This document shows, piece by piece, positions 25,019-35,640 of a stretch of 64,000 bases of DNA. The notes beneath the pieces were generated by a model. It saw only the letters and a program-made list of their open reading frames with translations. It was not told the origin of the DNA and did not search any database. Source of the stretch: Zeugodacus cucurbitae (lineage: Eukaryota; Arthropoda; Insecta; Diptera; Tephritidae); NCBI RefSeq assembly GCF_028554725.1, contig NC_071667.1, positions 12,011,501 through 12,075,500 on the forward strand, written 5' to 3'. Numbering within the stretch: position 1 is the first letter of the stretch; the number at the start of each line of letters is the position of its first letter. The position numbers were made by a program, and so were the translations under genes.

Positions 25019-27290
25019 CAGGGGCGAACGCAGGGGGGGTTTTGGGGTGTTAAACCCCCCCCCAAAGTAATTGAATTTTTAAATAATAGAATTTAATTCT
25101 ACATAGTCATTTGAAAAATTGTAATTTGTTGTTTTCAAAGCAATCTTTCTGCCGAGGATGTATGAATATGTAAAATAAATGGATACATTAGCCACTAACA
25201 GCGTTGCGGTTTTGATACAATTGTATCTTTTTTGATACTTTTTTTTTTCTAAATTTTGTGATTTGATACTTTTTTCACAAACGGCCTATTTTGATACTTT
25301 TCTGCTGATAGAATTTAATTTTTTGAAACTATGAAAATGAAACTAAAATCTAAAAAAAAAAAACCTATTGTATCTGGATAGTATTAAAAAGTTGTGGGAA
25401 TATAGGCCAATTAAAAAACCCAGAAAAATATAAACTGGACAGTAAGTAATGAGTTTGCCTTATAACTCTGTGGCTGCTGAACTGGATTTTTTTAGATTTA
25501 AGGGGAATTGTGAGTCGAAAATGGACTTCTACTTCTTTTGTAAATTAGTTCTGAACTGAAAAGTCACCAATAAGGTTTCTATTATTTTTTTAGAGTTTAT
25601 TCATAATCATAATACAGGAAAAATAAAAACTCATTTATTATGACTTTCAGTTTTCGTTCCATGAGCAAACTGTTGTGAAATAAATTTAAATTAAAAAAAT
25701 TATGCTATTTGCAAAAAAATACTATAAGGTCTATATTTTTAATAAAAACAACCAGAAAAAACTGGTCTGAATTAGATACACAACTTTACTTATTATTTGT
25801 TTTTCAAATGAAAATTTTTAAAACAACGGTTGTGCTTTTGATACTTTTTGATACTGGCAGCGGTCTTGCGAATGTGCTAATTGATAAATAAAAGAACTTA
25901 AACTTAGTTTTGCACACATAAGGGGTCAAGGTGAGTTTTCAACTCTTCTATTTTTGGGACAATTAAATTATACTTTTTTTCTTTCTAAAGGTTATGACGG
26001 AGCACGATGAGTGGGCATGTCAAAGGTTGTGCTAGTGTCATCCAAAATTTATATCCAGCGGCTCTTTATGTGCACTGTGCTAATCACAGCTTAAATTTAG
26101 CCATCGTAACGACATGCAAAATACCTGCAATAAGAAATTGTATTGGTTCCACGAAAGAGACCGTAATTTTTTTTTCGGATGTCAACTAAAGCAGGCACAC
26201 TGCTCAAAAATCTTATTCTTCAACCCTTTCCAAACTCAAAGCAAGTGAGGTTACTTAAATTCTGCGAAACACGTCGGGTGGAGCATTTAGAATCTCTTTC
26301 TTTATTTAACGATTTATTCCCATTGATCTGTACAGCGTTGGAAGAGCTTGATACTGAAAATTTAAGAAGTGATTTATCAAAGCCACTTGCTTTGTTGACT
26401 GCAATCCAATCACCTCAATTTGTGATTGCTATGGCGATACTAAAGCCAATTTTTGCATTATCAAAACACATAAGCCTATGTTTGCAGCAAATAGACTGTG
26501 ATTTGAGCAGCTGCGTTGCTTATGCAAACAATTTGTATGCTGAAATTAGTGAAATGCGTAAGGATTCTGAACAATCGTTTAAACTAGTTTTTGAATCAGT
26601 TAAAACAATAGCCGCAGAATTAGATTTAGAAATCAAAATTCCGCGTTTGGCGAAACGGCAAACTAATCGCGACAATTATGAAGGCGAACCGGAAGAATAT
26701 TACCGCAGATCAATTTATATATCGTTTTTAGATAATTTTTTGGACCAAATCAATGAACGATTTTTAAAACATCGAGAGCTGCTTTCCAAAATTGAAAACA
26801 TTTTACCAAATAAATGCATAAATCTTGACGTTATTGAGATGCAGGAGACTGTTCGTGTTTTTGAAAAGCAATGGTCCGCTGATGTAGAAGATCCCCGTTG
26901 CTGAATTTAGAATGTGGAAAAGGTTAAAAATCTTTTCTTCAGAGTATATTTTCTAACTAAAATTTTGAATATATTTTCAGGAACTGGTTAAATCAAGCAA
27001 AGAGATCCAAAACTTTTTTAGACGCGTTGAATTGTTGCGATGTAAAAATTTTCAAAACAGTGCATCGTTTTTTAAAGATTGGAGCAACAATCCCTATATA
27101 TGTCGCTTCAAGTGAACGCTCGTTTTCCTCACTTCGCAGGCTTAAAACATATTTAAGAAATAAAACTGGAGAAGCACGCCTGAACGGAATGGCTCTCTTG
27201 AATATCCATAGAAATATAGACGTGACGGAGGAAGAGATTTTAAATGTTATGGCCCAAAATAAAAGAAGATTAGACTTCAATTTGTGAATA
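25019..27290 (+). mobile_element. hAT-superfamily DNA transposon remnant
   Basis: A likely left terminus CAGGGGCGAACGCAGG begins at 25019, of the GC-rich CAGGGGCGGA type seen on many hAT elements, followed by a G-run/C-run foldback (25030-25070). The transposase pseudogene follows. No matching right terminus was found before the mariner remnant at 27366, so the 3' end is lost or too decayed. Between 25200 and 25870 the motif TTTTGATACTTTT recurs five or more times; this looks like low-complexity or a small insertion within the element. Confidence 0.65.
25905..27287 (+). pseudogene. hAT transposase (ZMYM/Tip100-like) with two short introns, broken by frameshifts
   Basis: Exon pieces: AHIRGQ (to 25930); intron 25931-25990 (GTGAGT...TCTAAAG); then GYDGAR, MSGHVKGCASV, YVHCANHSLNLAIV (hAT RNase H-like fold core), frameshift near 26170-26180, then VRLLKFCETRRVEHLESL through an all-helical region to about 26900; one-base shift at 26893; AEFRMWK; intron 26923-26980 (GTTAAA...TTTTCAG); then NWLNQAKRS and the C-terminal dimerisation block SSERSFSSLRRLKTYLR...LNGMALLNIHRNI ending at a TGA at 27285-27287. 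Removing the second intron joins WK-RNW in frame, which supports it being real. The N-terminal zinc finger is not recognisable. Frameshifts make this copy non-functional. Confidence 0.8.
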
Positions 27291-27365
27291 AAATAATGAA
27301 ACATTGTCTTTTTACCTTTTTTCAGCTGTATTCATTACTATCTTTATGAGCTTCACGATTTTTGT

Positions 27366-27665
27366 TTGTTAAAAGCTCAAACTTCGTTACTTGTTCGTGA
27401 ATTCTTGACCAACAACAATACCGTAACGATTCCCTATTCACCTCCGTGTGACCTTTTTCTAATTCCAAAAATAAAGATAACCTTAAAGGCTGTCGATTTA
27501 CGAGCATACGAGAAATTGCTGAAAGAGCCAAAGACTATTTCAAAAAGTTAGAAACATTAAGACGTGTTTCGACAAATGGACGAAGCGCTGACATAAGTGG
27601 ATAATATTGAATGGGGCCGATTTAAAAGGCCGCAAAATTTATGTAGAGGAATGAATAAACATTTT
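27366..27665 (+). pseudogene. mariner transposase C-terminal remnant
   Basis: SLLVREFLTNNNTVTIPYSPPCDLFLIPKIK matches in pattern the mariner block in which the third catalytic aspartate lies (usual form YSPDLAPCDFFLFPKLK; here the DLA is deleted, PCD retained). Out of frame downstream, CFDKWTKR then a stop and GADLKG correspond to the 'CFxxWxxRW...GDYFEG' end, and NKHFF is the usual last block. The first two catalytic aspartates are absent, so only the last third survives. Confidence 0.75.
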
Positions 27666-27690
27666 TTTTAAATGAAAATTACCATTTTTT

Positions 27691-29486
27691 TTTTTAACAC
27701 ATCGCGTATGTGATCTTAGAGATAGTATAACCAAGTGAGTAACTGTAAAAATTATGAATAATTTGTAATAATTTTTACAACCGGAAACAGCTTTATTCCC
27801 AGCTGCTTTCTCATATTCACCTACAAGCTTTAAACGCGGTTACTTAATATTTTTCCCATACACGTATCTACTCATAATATCATATTTTCCGTATGATATT
27901 TATGTCTCAGATCCTTATCTAGTATCAAGGCGGCTCTTTAGCGCACCACAAAGTTATCTGATATTCTAGAACCACTTCAATATTTTTTTATAAAAAAATG
28001 TTTGAAGCCAATCAGGCAGTGGAAGAAATTATGAGAATTTTATGCTGATTTCAGTGAGACATATGTAGACATACATACGTATAAAAATACAAATTTGTTT
28101 ATTTTTTTTGTCGTCAATAGAGTGAAAAAGATGCTGCAATAAAGAAAATATGATTTGATAAATGTTATGACCAATTAATAATTGTTAACTAAGGCAGGCG
28201 ATAAAAATGTCAAGAAGTACTAATAGAAAGAAATATCTAAAATGATAAAAGGAAAACGCCAGACTACAGTCTACACAACCACTCAGCCAAAAACAACATT
28301 ACATGGGTCACATGAGAAGGTGAGCTCCAAAAGAAAAGGTGCAACAAAGTCATAATAATAGAAAGCGCGGAGGGCAAACACGAGACAAGCTGGAAAATAT
28401 GAATATTTGTGTGTGTGCATGAATATAAACAAAATACTGGATGGCAACTAATTTTTCATTAAATAAAAAGGCAATTCTGTATAAAAGAAAGAATAATTGA
28501 AGGAATAAATACAAGCGGTCGAGAGTTGGTTGTTTTAAACGCTGATGAACTAAGGGCTGCGTTAACGCGTTGGCGGCTCAAAAACTACATATGTCAGTAT
28601 GTACGTACAAATATATATGTATATAAATTAATTGGAGGCTGCAGCTATTTTTGTACAAATTTCAGTCGTGTGAGCGACAGTTACGTACTAACTAATAAAA
28701 TTGTTAGATCTCATGAGATAAATACACACACTCCAACATACATACATATGCACATACATCGAAGTGGTTGCATTGTTTAGCGGTCGCACATGTAATTTGT
28801 AATCAATAAAATATTTTGAAAGAACAAAAGAGTTAGCCGAGTGGTAAAATAAATGTGCATGTGTATGTGTAATGAGACAATGCCGCATAATTTCTGATGG
28901 TCGCTTTGTGATAGCGGCATAAAATGCATTGACACAAATGGATACCTTTTTTGTAATGCGATCTGGGTGTATATTAACGCGTACGTATATTTTATACATA
29001 AGAAGTACATATATATTTACTGAGTTTTAAATAAAAAATATTTTTTTTTGGTAAATGTAAACAAAAGCGGGTAAAAATTATTGATGCAATTGTGCTCAAA
29101 ATTTTAACTTCAAGATCTTGTTATTTTACGAAAGTAATAATATGGCATTATTACACAAAATTTTGACATGAAGTCACGAAAATTTGAAAAAAAAAATTAT
29201 GATTTGCAAAGTTATAGCTGTTTGTGTGGACCCAGTTCAAAAAGAAGGAGCTTGGCCTCAAGAATTTTTTTCTAGATTTTCTGGAAAATAACAAATTGGT
29301 CTTAAAAATTGATATTGAAAAACAAAACAAAGCTTCGACCAGGTCCAGGATTATTATGTATTCTAAAAACATAATTTTTTTAAATTTCAAATTTTCGGAG
29401 TATATTTTTAAGATATTACACTTATAGAAAATGCAAAAAACAAAAAAAATATTTTTAGAAAATCCTGACTTCCCCTAGCCCATTAA
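27691..29486. other. intergenic, nothing recognised
   Basis: AT-rich. The stretch 29040-29480 has many homopolymer A/T runs and may belong to another decayed repeat, but no termini were seen. Confidence 0.45.
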
Positions 29487-30076
29487 GGCAGTAGTCTGCT
29501 TTACAGGCTTCAAAAAATCGATTTTTTTGTTTTGTTTTAAGTCTCTTCCAAAACTATCCAAGAATATGTCTTTAAAATTCCAGATGCCAATTCGACATAT
29601 TTTCGAAACTAGAGCAGTTTTAGTGGCCGAGCGTCGAGCAGATGCGAATGGTCAGGCAAACTTTAAAGCTCGTTTTCTCAAGTTTTCATTTTCACAAGTG
29701 TTAGAAAACGGTGCCGGCGATAGCAAAAAGAATATACATATGTCCGATCGAAAAAAAACCAAAGTGATCTAGCTTCAGTATTAAATTATCTACTATTTGA
29801 ACTAAAAAAGTTGGACAAAAGTATTATTTAAACTACTTGTTTTGCAACTTAAAGTGAATATTTTTTCAGACTCCAGGCGCTCAAGAAAAATACTTACAAC
29901 TTTGAAAAAATTTCAATATTTTTTAATAGTAAATATTGTTTTTTAAGCCTTAAATATAGTACGTAATAGTAAGCCTTAAATATAATAGTAGTTTACCGCA
30001 ATCATTTCCTTCCCTTTCAAAAAAAAATGCTTAAAAAACGTTATATTTCGACTTCTAAAACAGACTACTTACTGCC
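29487..30076. mobile_element. TTAA-flanked non-autonomous DNA element (Kolobok- or piggyBac-like MITE)
   Basis: TTAA at 29483-29486 and 30077-30080 flank terminal inverted repeats: left GGCAGTAGTCTGCTTTA, right (reverse complement) GGCAGTAAGTAGTCTGTTTTA, differing mainly by a TAAG tetranucleotide. The ~590-bp interior holds one 81-codon frame (29527-29772) without a transposase motif. TTAA target choice fits Kolobok or piggyBac; the terminal sequence does not start with the usual piggyBac CCY, so I lean to Kolobok. Confidence 0.7.
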
Positions 30077-30080
30077 TTAA

Positions 30081-31029
30081 TCGACATATTCATCGCCTTT
30101 ACTCAAACTATTGCCCAATCAGCACATTGTGGAATCACCGCTCGAGCAGTTACTGATGTCATAGGTATTTCAATATGTACGTGTTATCCTTTTTTCAAAA
30201 AAGAACAATATTGTTGAAAATACTTCAGAAAATACCAAAAATACTCTATAGCATACAAAAATATAATCCATATCACCGAAATTCCACTCGAAATATCCAT
30301 ATCGATCAATTTAAAAATTTTAAGTTTTTATAGTCAGTTGGACATTATATAGACAAAAATAAAGGTATATATATGCATTATGATACTAACTTCGAAAAAA
30401 GTAAAGACCTTGCAAACCAATCAAATATTCGGAAAATATTAGTTTTCAACGATACTCTCTTGAATAAAGTATTGCGCAAAATTTTGCGAATTTTCTAATT
30501 GCGTGTTTTCCCCAATATATATATGCACATGTATCTATATGCACAGGTACAGTGCTTTTTGATTTCAGGTTTCCACATTGTCAACACCTGCTGCTGCAGA
30601 ACACTTGCCAAGGACATTTTTAGTACACTTGTGTACGCTTGTGCTGAAATTTACTTACAAGCGCGCGAGATACGAACATGAACTATATACTCGTAAATAT
30701 GTATGTATTTATATGTTTATTAGCATGTTTGTAAATATGTAGATGCTTAGTGTATTCAATTAATTTTGGTAATCCTTTGAAGGATTGACGTACCGACAGT
30801 GTAATGAATAGTTAACGCTTTATGTTTGAAAGTGGGCGAGAAGTATAACTGTTGTTTGTAAGGCAAGAAAATTGGCTTTAAAAGGATTAGAAAACATACA
30901 CATCTTTGTCCGGATTAGCACTTCCACGAATGTTGTTTGCTTTGTGTAAATATTTTCTAATGTTATAATTTGGAAAGGTACGTAAATATGATAGACGACA
31001 TTTCGGTATAATTTTAGGGTTAATAACCT
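30081..31029. other. intergenic, nothing recognised
   Basis: AT-rich, no motif-bearing frame on either strand. Confidence 0.5.
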
Positions 31030-31030
31030 A

Positions 31031-32074
31031 GATCGATCAATATATTCCTACAAAACGACGCTATGCATGATTAGTTTGGATATTGCGTTCAACAGTTATA
31101 GAAGTGTAAACATGGAGTTCACTAACACCAAAATTCGCGCTATTTTAAAGTTTTCGTTCGTTAAAGGCAAATCCGCTAGAGACCCGTCCGTGAGATTAAT
31201 AGTGTTTTGCCAGCCGGCGGAAGACATATGACGACGAATACCGATCAAATCATGGAAAAGGTCGAGTTAGACCGGCATGTTATATCTCGTGACATCGCCC
31301 AGGAGATGGGAGTTAGTCACCAAATCATTTGAAACCATCTGCAGAAGGCTAATTACACAAAAAAGCTTGAAGTTTAGGTGACGCATGATTTGAAGCAAAA
31401 AAACATTCTGGACCGAATCAACGCCTGCGATATGCTGCTGAAACGGAACTAACTCGACCCATTTATGAAGCGGATGGTTACTGGCGGCGAAAAATGGATC
31501 ACATACGACAATATCAAGCGGAAACGGTCCTGGTCGAAGCCTGGTTTATCGTCCTAAACAGTGGCCAAACCGGTTTTGCTGTGTGTTTGATGGGATTGGA
31601 AGGGAATCATCCACTATGAATTGCTCCCATACTGCGAACAACTGGACCGCTTGAAGCAGGCGATCGACCAGAAGCGTCCAGAATTGGCCAATAGGAAGGG
31701 TGTAGTCTTCCACCAGGACAATGCCAGACCACACACTGCGTTGATGACTCGTCAGAAGCTACGGGAGCTCGGATAGGAGGTTTTATCGCATCCACCATAT
31801 AGTCCGGACATAGCGCCAAGTGATTACAACCTGTTCCTGTCCATGGCGAACGCTCTTGGTGGTGTAATGTTGAACTCAAAAGAGGCTTGTGAAAAGTGGC
31901 TGTCCGAGTTATTCACAAATAAGGAGGTGGACTTCTACGAGGGGGTATTATGAAGATGGAACGCCATCTTATCGAACGAAACGGCGCATATTTCAACTAA
32001 ATCCGATCACTGTAACACTTTTTATTAAGCATTGAATAAAGAGCAAAAAGGCGGAAGGGAGATATTTGTCAACC
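31031..32074 (+). mobile_element. mariner element (irritans/cecropia-type by transposase), dead copy
   Basis: About 1.04 kb, the usual mariner size. The right end, read inward, is TA then GGTTGACAAATATCTCCC; the left end GATCGATCAATATATTCC after TA is a degenerate partner. Encloses the transposase pseudogene at 31112-32000. Confidence 0.75.
31112..32000 (+). pseudogene. mariner transposase, multiple stops, first catalytic Asp lost
   Basis: ATG at 31112 (MEFTNTKIRAILKFSF). N-terminal helix-turn-helix part includes SRDIAQEMGVSHQI. The catalytic region reads MVTGGEKWITYDNIKRK, where the first mariner aspartate (TGDEKW) is glycine; second Asp present in VVFHQDNARPH; third in PPYSPDIAPSDYNLF, giving the DD34D layout otherwise. 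At least seven in-frame stops (for example after HQII, LEV, LKRN, LSS, CV and RELG) and two short in-frame deletions (in the AKP...LLCV and LLPY...QLDRL segments). The end NETAHIST/ GAYFN in the alternate frame is the usual C-terminus, stop at 31998-32000. Cannot be active. Confidence 0.9.
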
Positions 32075-32840
32075 TAATATATTCACTGAGTACAGGTCTC
32101 ACTGGCAGTTCCAACTCTCGATGGGCAGAGACTGTTCATTTCAGATTTCTAAGGACTTCTATGCTGTTATTGCCGGTTGCCTGCAGATTTGTCACTTTTA
32201 GACGCCATCCAAGAAATAATTCACACTAATTTTTGCTTCTTGAACCATAGTTGATAACGTTTCCCAGAATAGTCGAATGAGAATCAAGTGTTGGGAAGTA
32301 AGTGAGTGCTTGCATACCCAGAAGTAAGTGTATTCCTCATTATAACATAATTAACAAAGAATTACAACTACAAATTATTTTTTCCACTAAAAAACTTTCA
32401 TGTGAAATAAATGTGTAATTACCCTTTTTTGTTGGTTTTATACAACCAAACCGAAAAGTAATCAAACTAAATAAGTGGCTATCAAAGAGTTGTCACATAC
32501 ATATGTAAATCAGTACGACAAGATGACTAAGTGAGCGCCACAAGAATCATTTGAATACGAGCAAGCAACCACTTATAATCCAATGCAATGCACCTCAGAA
32601 TGCCAATATCACAATGAATTGAATGATTGAAGAGCTGAGAATGTGAAATGATGAAGACCACAAGGCAGTTAGCAAAACCGCCAGCGCCACCACAGCAACA
32701 GCAGCGATGTATGAGATAAAGATGCAATGCGAGCTCGTAAAGTCGCGCACAACTGTGAGAGTTGCGCGATCAGCGATCGACGATCAACGAGGATCCGTTT
32801 ATAACGACAACGCTAAATCAAAAATGGACAGTTTTTGTGA

Positions 32841-32862
32841 TCGTCGTCGTCGTCGTCGTCGC
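32841..32862. repeat. (TCG)n microsatellite
   Basis: Seven perfect TCG units. It is the reverse complement of the array at 33636-33661. Confidence 0.95.
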
Positions 32863-33635
32863 GAATGTCCCGACTGTGGTGATATTATTAATGATGGCCA
32901 ACGGATTTTCACTCAAGTAGCCAAGTGTGCATCACCACATACATATAACCATGGGATGCTGGCGTTACTGCCACTTGTTGTGGCTACCGAGGATGTGATA
33001 CAGTTTTGAGGGAGCTGCGGAGTCTGTAGTCTTTAGTAGATATTGATATGTATGCAGTCAACAAGGGAACAGAATGTTAATGCGGTTTCTGTTTTACCCT
33101 TTGTCCAGCGTCACATATTACTTACATAGAGCAATGGTGATCACAAGCGCCACAAAAGACAAATATGAGAAATGATTTCGTTTTGGCGCACTGATTTTTG
33201 TTCACCAAATTTTTGATAATACCACAAATAACATGACATATTTTTGTTGTATCTTTCTTATAATGTGGCGCTTTAATTACTGATGTGCGTAAGGCATATT
33301 TTTTTCTTGCTTGTTGTTGTTGCTGTCAGTCCGTAGTATTCATGACTTTTTTTGTATTTATGAAAATCTTTAAGCGCCATCATTTATTACTCCAACGCGG
33401 TTTTGTGGCATGTCGTTCTAAATCTTTACTTTGAACACTTTTTTGGCCTCTGCGCCACCTCATTGTCTCCACCGCGCACAGACGCACACACACATACAAA
33501 TGTATGTATGTATGCATATGTGACGCTTCTCTTGCTTGGCAATGCGGTTACGCGCGCGCCGTATTTATACTCGAATTTATGTGATTTTTATGCGTAGACA
33601 TAATTATGATCGCTCTTAAAAACGATTTTAACGTA

Positions 33636-33661
33636 TCGACGACGACGACGACGACGACGAA
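33636..33661. repeat. (CGA)n microsatellite, inverted relative to 32841-32862
   Basis: Eight or so CGA units, followed by AAGCAACAACAA. Together with the TCG array 774 bp to the left it forms a short perfect inverted repeat. Confidence 0.95.
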
Positions 33662-34568
33662 AGCAACAACAAATATTACTGCCACATCGAATAGGCGCTT
33701 GTATTCTTAGGCCACGCTTATACACTTATTAAATTTGTGGCGTTTTGGCTTAAAACGGCGCTGGCGCTGCACATATGTACATGCATTCCCCCCTTATCCA
33801 CTTACGCACACACCGCTCTTCAACTCAATTGGCTGTATGGTGAAGCTGTGGCGCGTTCGTTGTCATAAATTATAAAATTTTATGCGTAAATTAATGACAT
33901 CGTTTGCTTTTAGAATGTTTGTCTTGCAGTTATTGCTCTTTGTTGCCGCATATACATATGCACATATGTATTTTTGTATCAGTGTATTTATGTACCTACA
34001 CATATTTAGTCTGTAGTCGTTTAGCCATTTTTTGTTACTGTTGTTGTTGTTGTTGTTTTTCTGTGTTGCCCTTTTAATAGTTCTCCACAAATAATTGTTA
34101 TTATTATTAATGTTGTGGTAAACTGGATTAGCCTCATATTGTAATGATTCAGCTCTAAATTAATGTAAAACCGAATTGTTTCGTAGAAATATTTAACAAC
34201 AACATTTCACAATGACCCAAACAGTGGGAACAGTGTCAGACGAAAACACATTCTGAATGGCCCCACGTTATAGGATTAAAGTTTAGGTGCCTTATAGTTG
34301 CCTTAAATATTCATAATTTATGAATTAAGGTGTCTAGGCTATTGTTGTTCACTAATACATACATAGAAAAGTGGTAAACTCGCGTGAGAATTGGCAAACT
34401 CTGCAGTTTAACCTTAAACAAGTGTTCTTGAGCAAACTCTGATTTGAATTGCGCACATTTCTTTAACGAAATAATTTCTCATGAGTATAAGGTAATATTT
34501 TTGATACCAATGTTCAATGGATTAATATACAACAAGAAGAACTCAACATTTGACTGCTATGCGTAGTG

Positions 34569-35640
34569 CTATCCGGCCTCTGCCTTGCCGGTCCTAGTAA
34601 CTATCCAATGCGGCATACATGTTTTGCCATTCGATGGAGATGTCTTCGGATGTTTATCTTGAAACTGCTCTCTATAGTATTTCTGATGGCGACCCTTGCG
34701 AACGAACATAAACATTTGAGTGAAGATCTTTGAGATTTCAGTTAAGGCAAGTGGCCAGAAAACCACACATAGACCAGTTTTTGTCGTCTTTCCGATACCA
34801 GATGGGGTGCCGTCACGTAGTCAATGCGGAATAGTCATAGTTTAGGAATGACGCAAATTTCGCAGGGTTATATGGTTTCACTACCAATATCTCTTCCAGA
34901 TTATAGTACTGTAAAGCCCTCAAATGCTGAATCTGTTACCTTGAGAACGCAGGACAAGCGCCCAAGTGATGCTCCATTTTTTCTTTGATACCTTGCTCTT
35001 AAAATTTACTGCAGTCTATGCGATCTGTCAGCCACATCTTGTAAGCGTGCACCACCATCAGACTGTGACCAGTAAATATGCCGACCATGTTTCTACATTT
35101 CATTCTATTGAGCGTCAGTAGGAATCTCGTGTATTTCTGCTCTACCGCTTGAGACATAACTTTTGCGGTTTTGCAACCCAGTAAATTCTTCCAGCGTGCT
35201 TTGAACTTTCTTACCTAGTTCCTGTCTAGATCATCATAAAGGCAGTGCATGGGTTTACCTACGTCGATCACGCTTTCATATGATAGTTTTACGCCTTTTT
35301 TAGCAATCTCGTGCAATACATCGTCGCCCTCGATGCCCTTGTAGCCTGGGTGCCAGGTGGTAGAGTCACCCAGTTAAGTTCCTATTTCTGGAGACATCCT
35401 TTATTGCTGCCCTATTATACGAGACGGTTTTGGCCGATATGCAAAAAGATATTACCTTGTTTGCCGCCAGACTATCTACGTATATGTTCACTTGAGAGTA
35501 ACCTGGTGGTGCATTTAAGGATAGCTCAGCGCCTTTTCATATTGCAAATACTTCCGCTACAAATAAACTGCAGTGATCCAGTAGTTTGAAAGGCAGCCTT
35601 ATACCTAACTCTGTGTAATATATCCCAGCGTTGACATTAG
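34569..35640 (-). pseudogene. LINE fragment: RNase H plus zinc-knuckle tail and 3' region, decayed
   Basis: Minus strand, several frames: AEVFAI and YSQVNIYVDSLAANK (RNase H), PGYKGIEGDD, KPMHCLYDDLDR, MVGIFTGHSLMVVHAYK and LTDRIDC, then FASFLNYDY and the non-coding tail. Same family and order as 12945-13640 and 62465-63130. It extends further into the RNase H core than the other copies. The reverse transcriptase is missing. Confidence 0.75.

Larger units (their letters stand above)
32077..34568. other. intergenic, nothing recognised apart from microsatellites
   Basis: Mixed composition with two trinucleotide arrays (listed separately) and CA/TG runs near 33485-33520. The 100-codon frame at 32707-33009 includes the arginine run produced by the CGT array and is not convincing as a gene. 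Confidence 0.5.

Noticed and set aside
32707..33009. 100-codon frame with an Arg run and a CPDCGD piece suggestive of a zinc ribbon
   Set aside because: Arg run is the CGT microsatellite; the Cys pair is isolated with no second pair at the right spacing.
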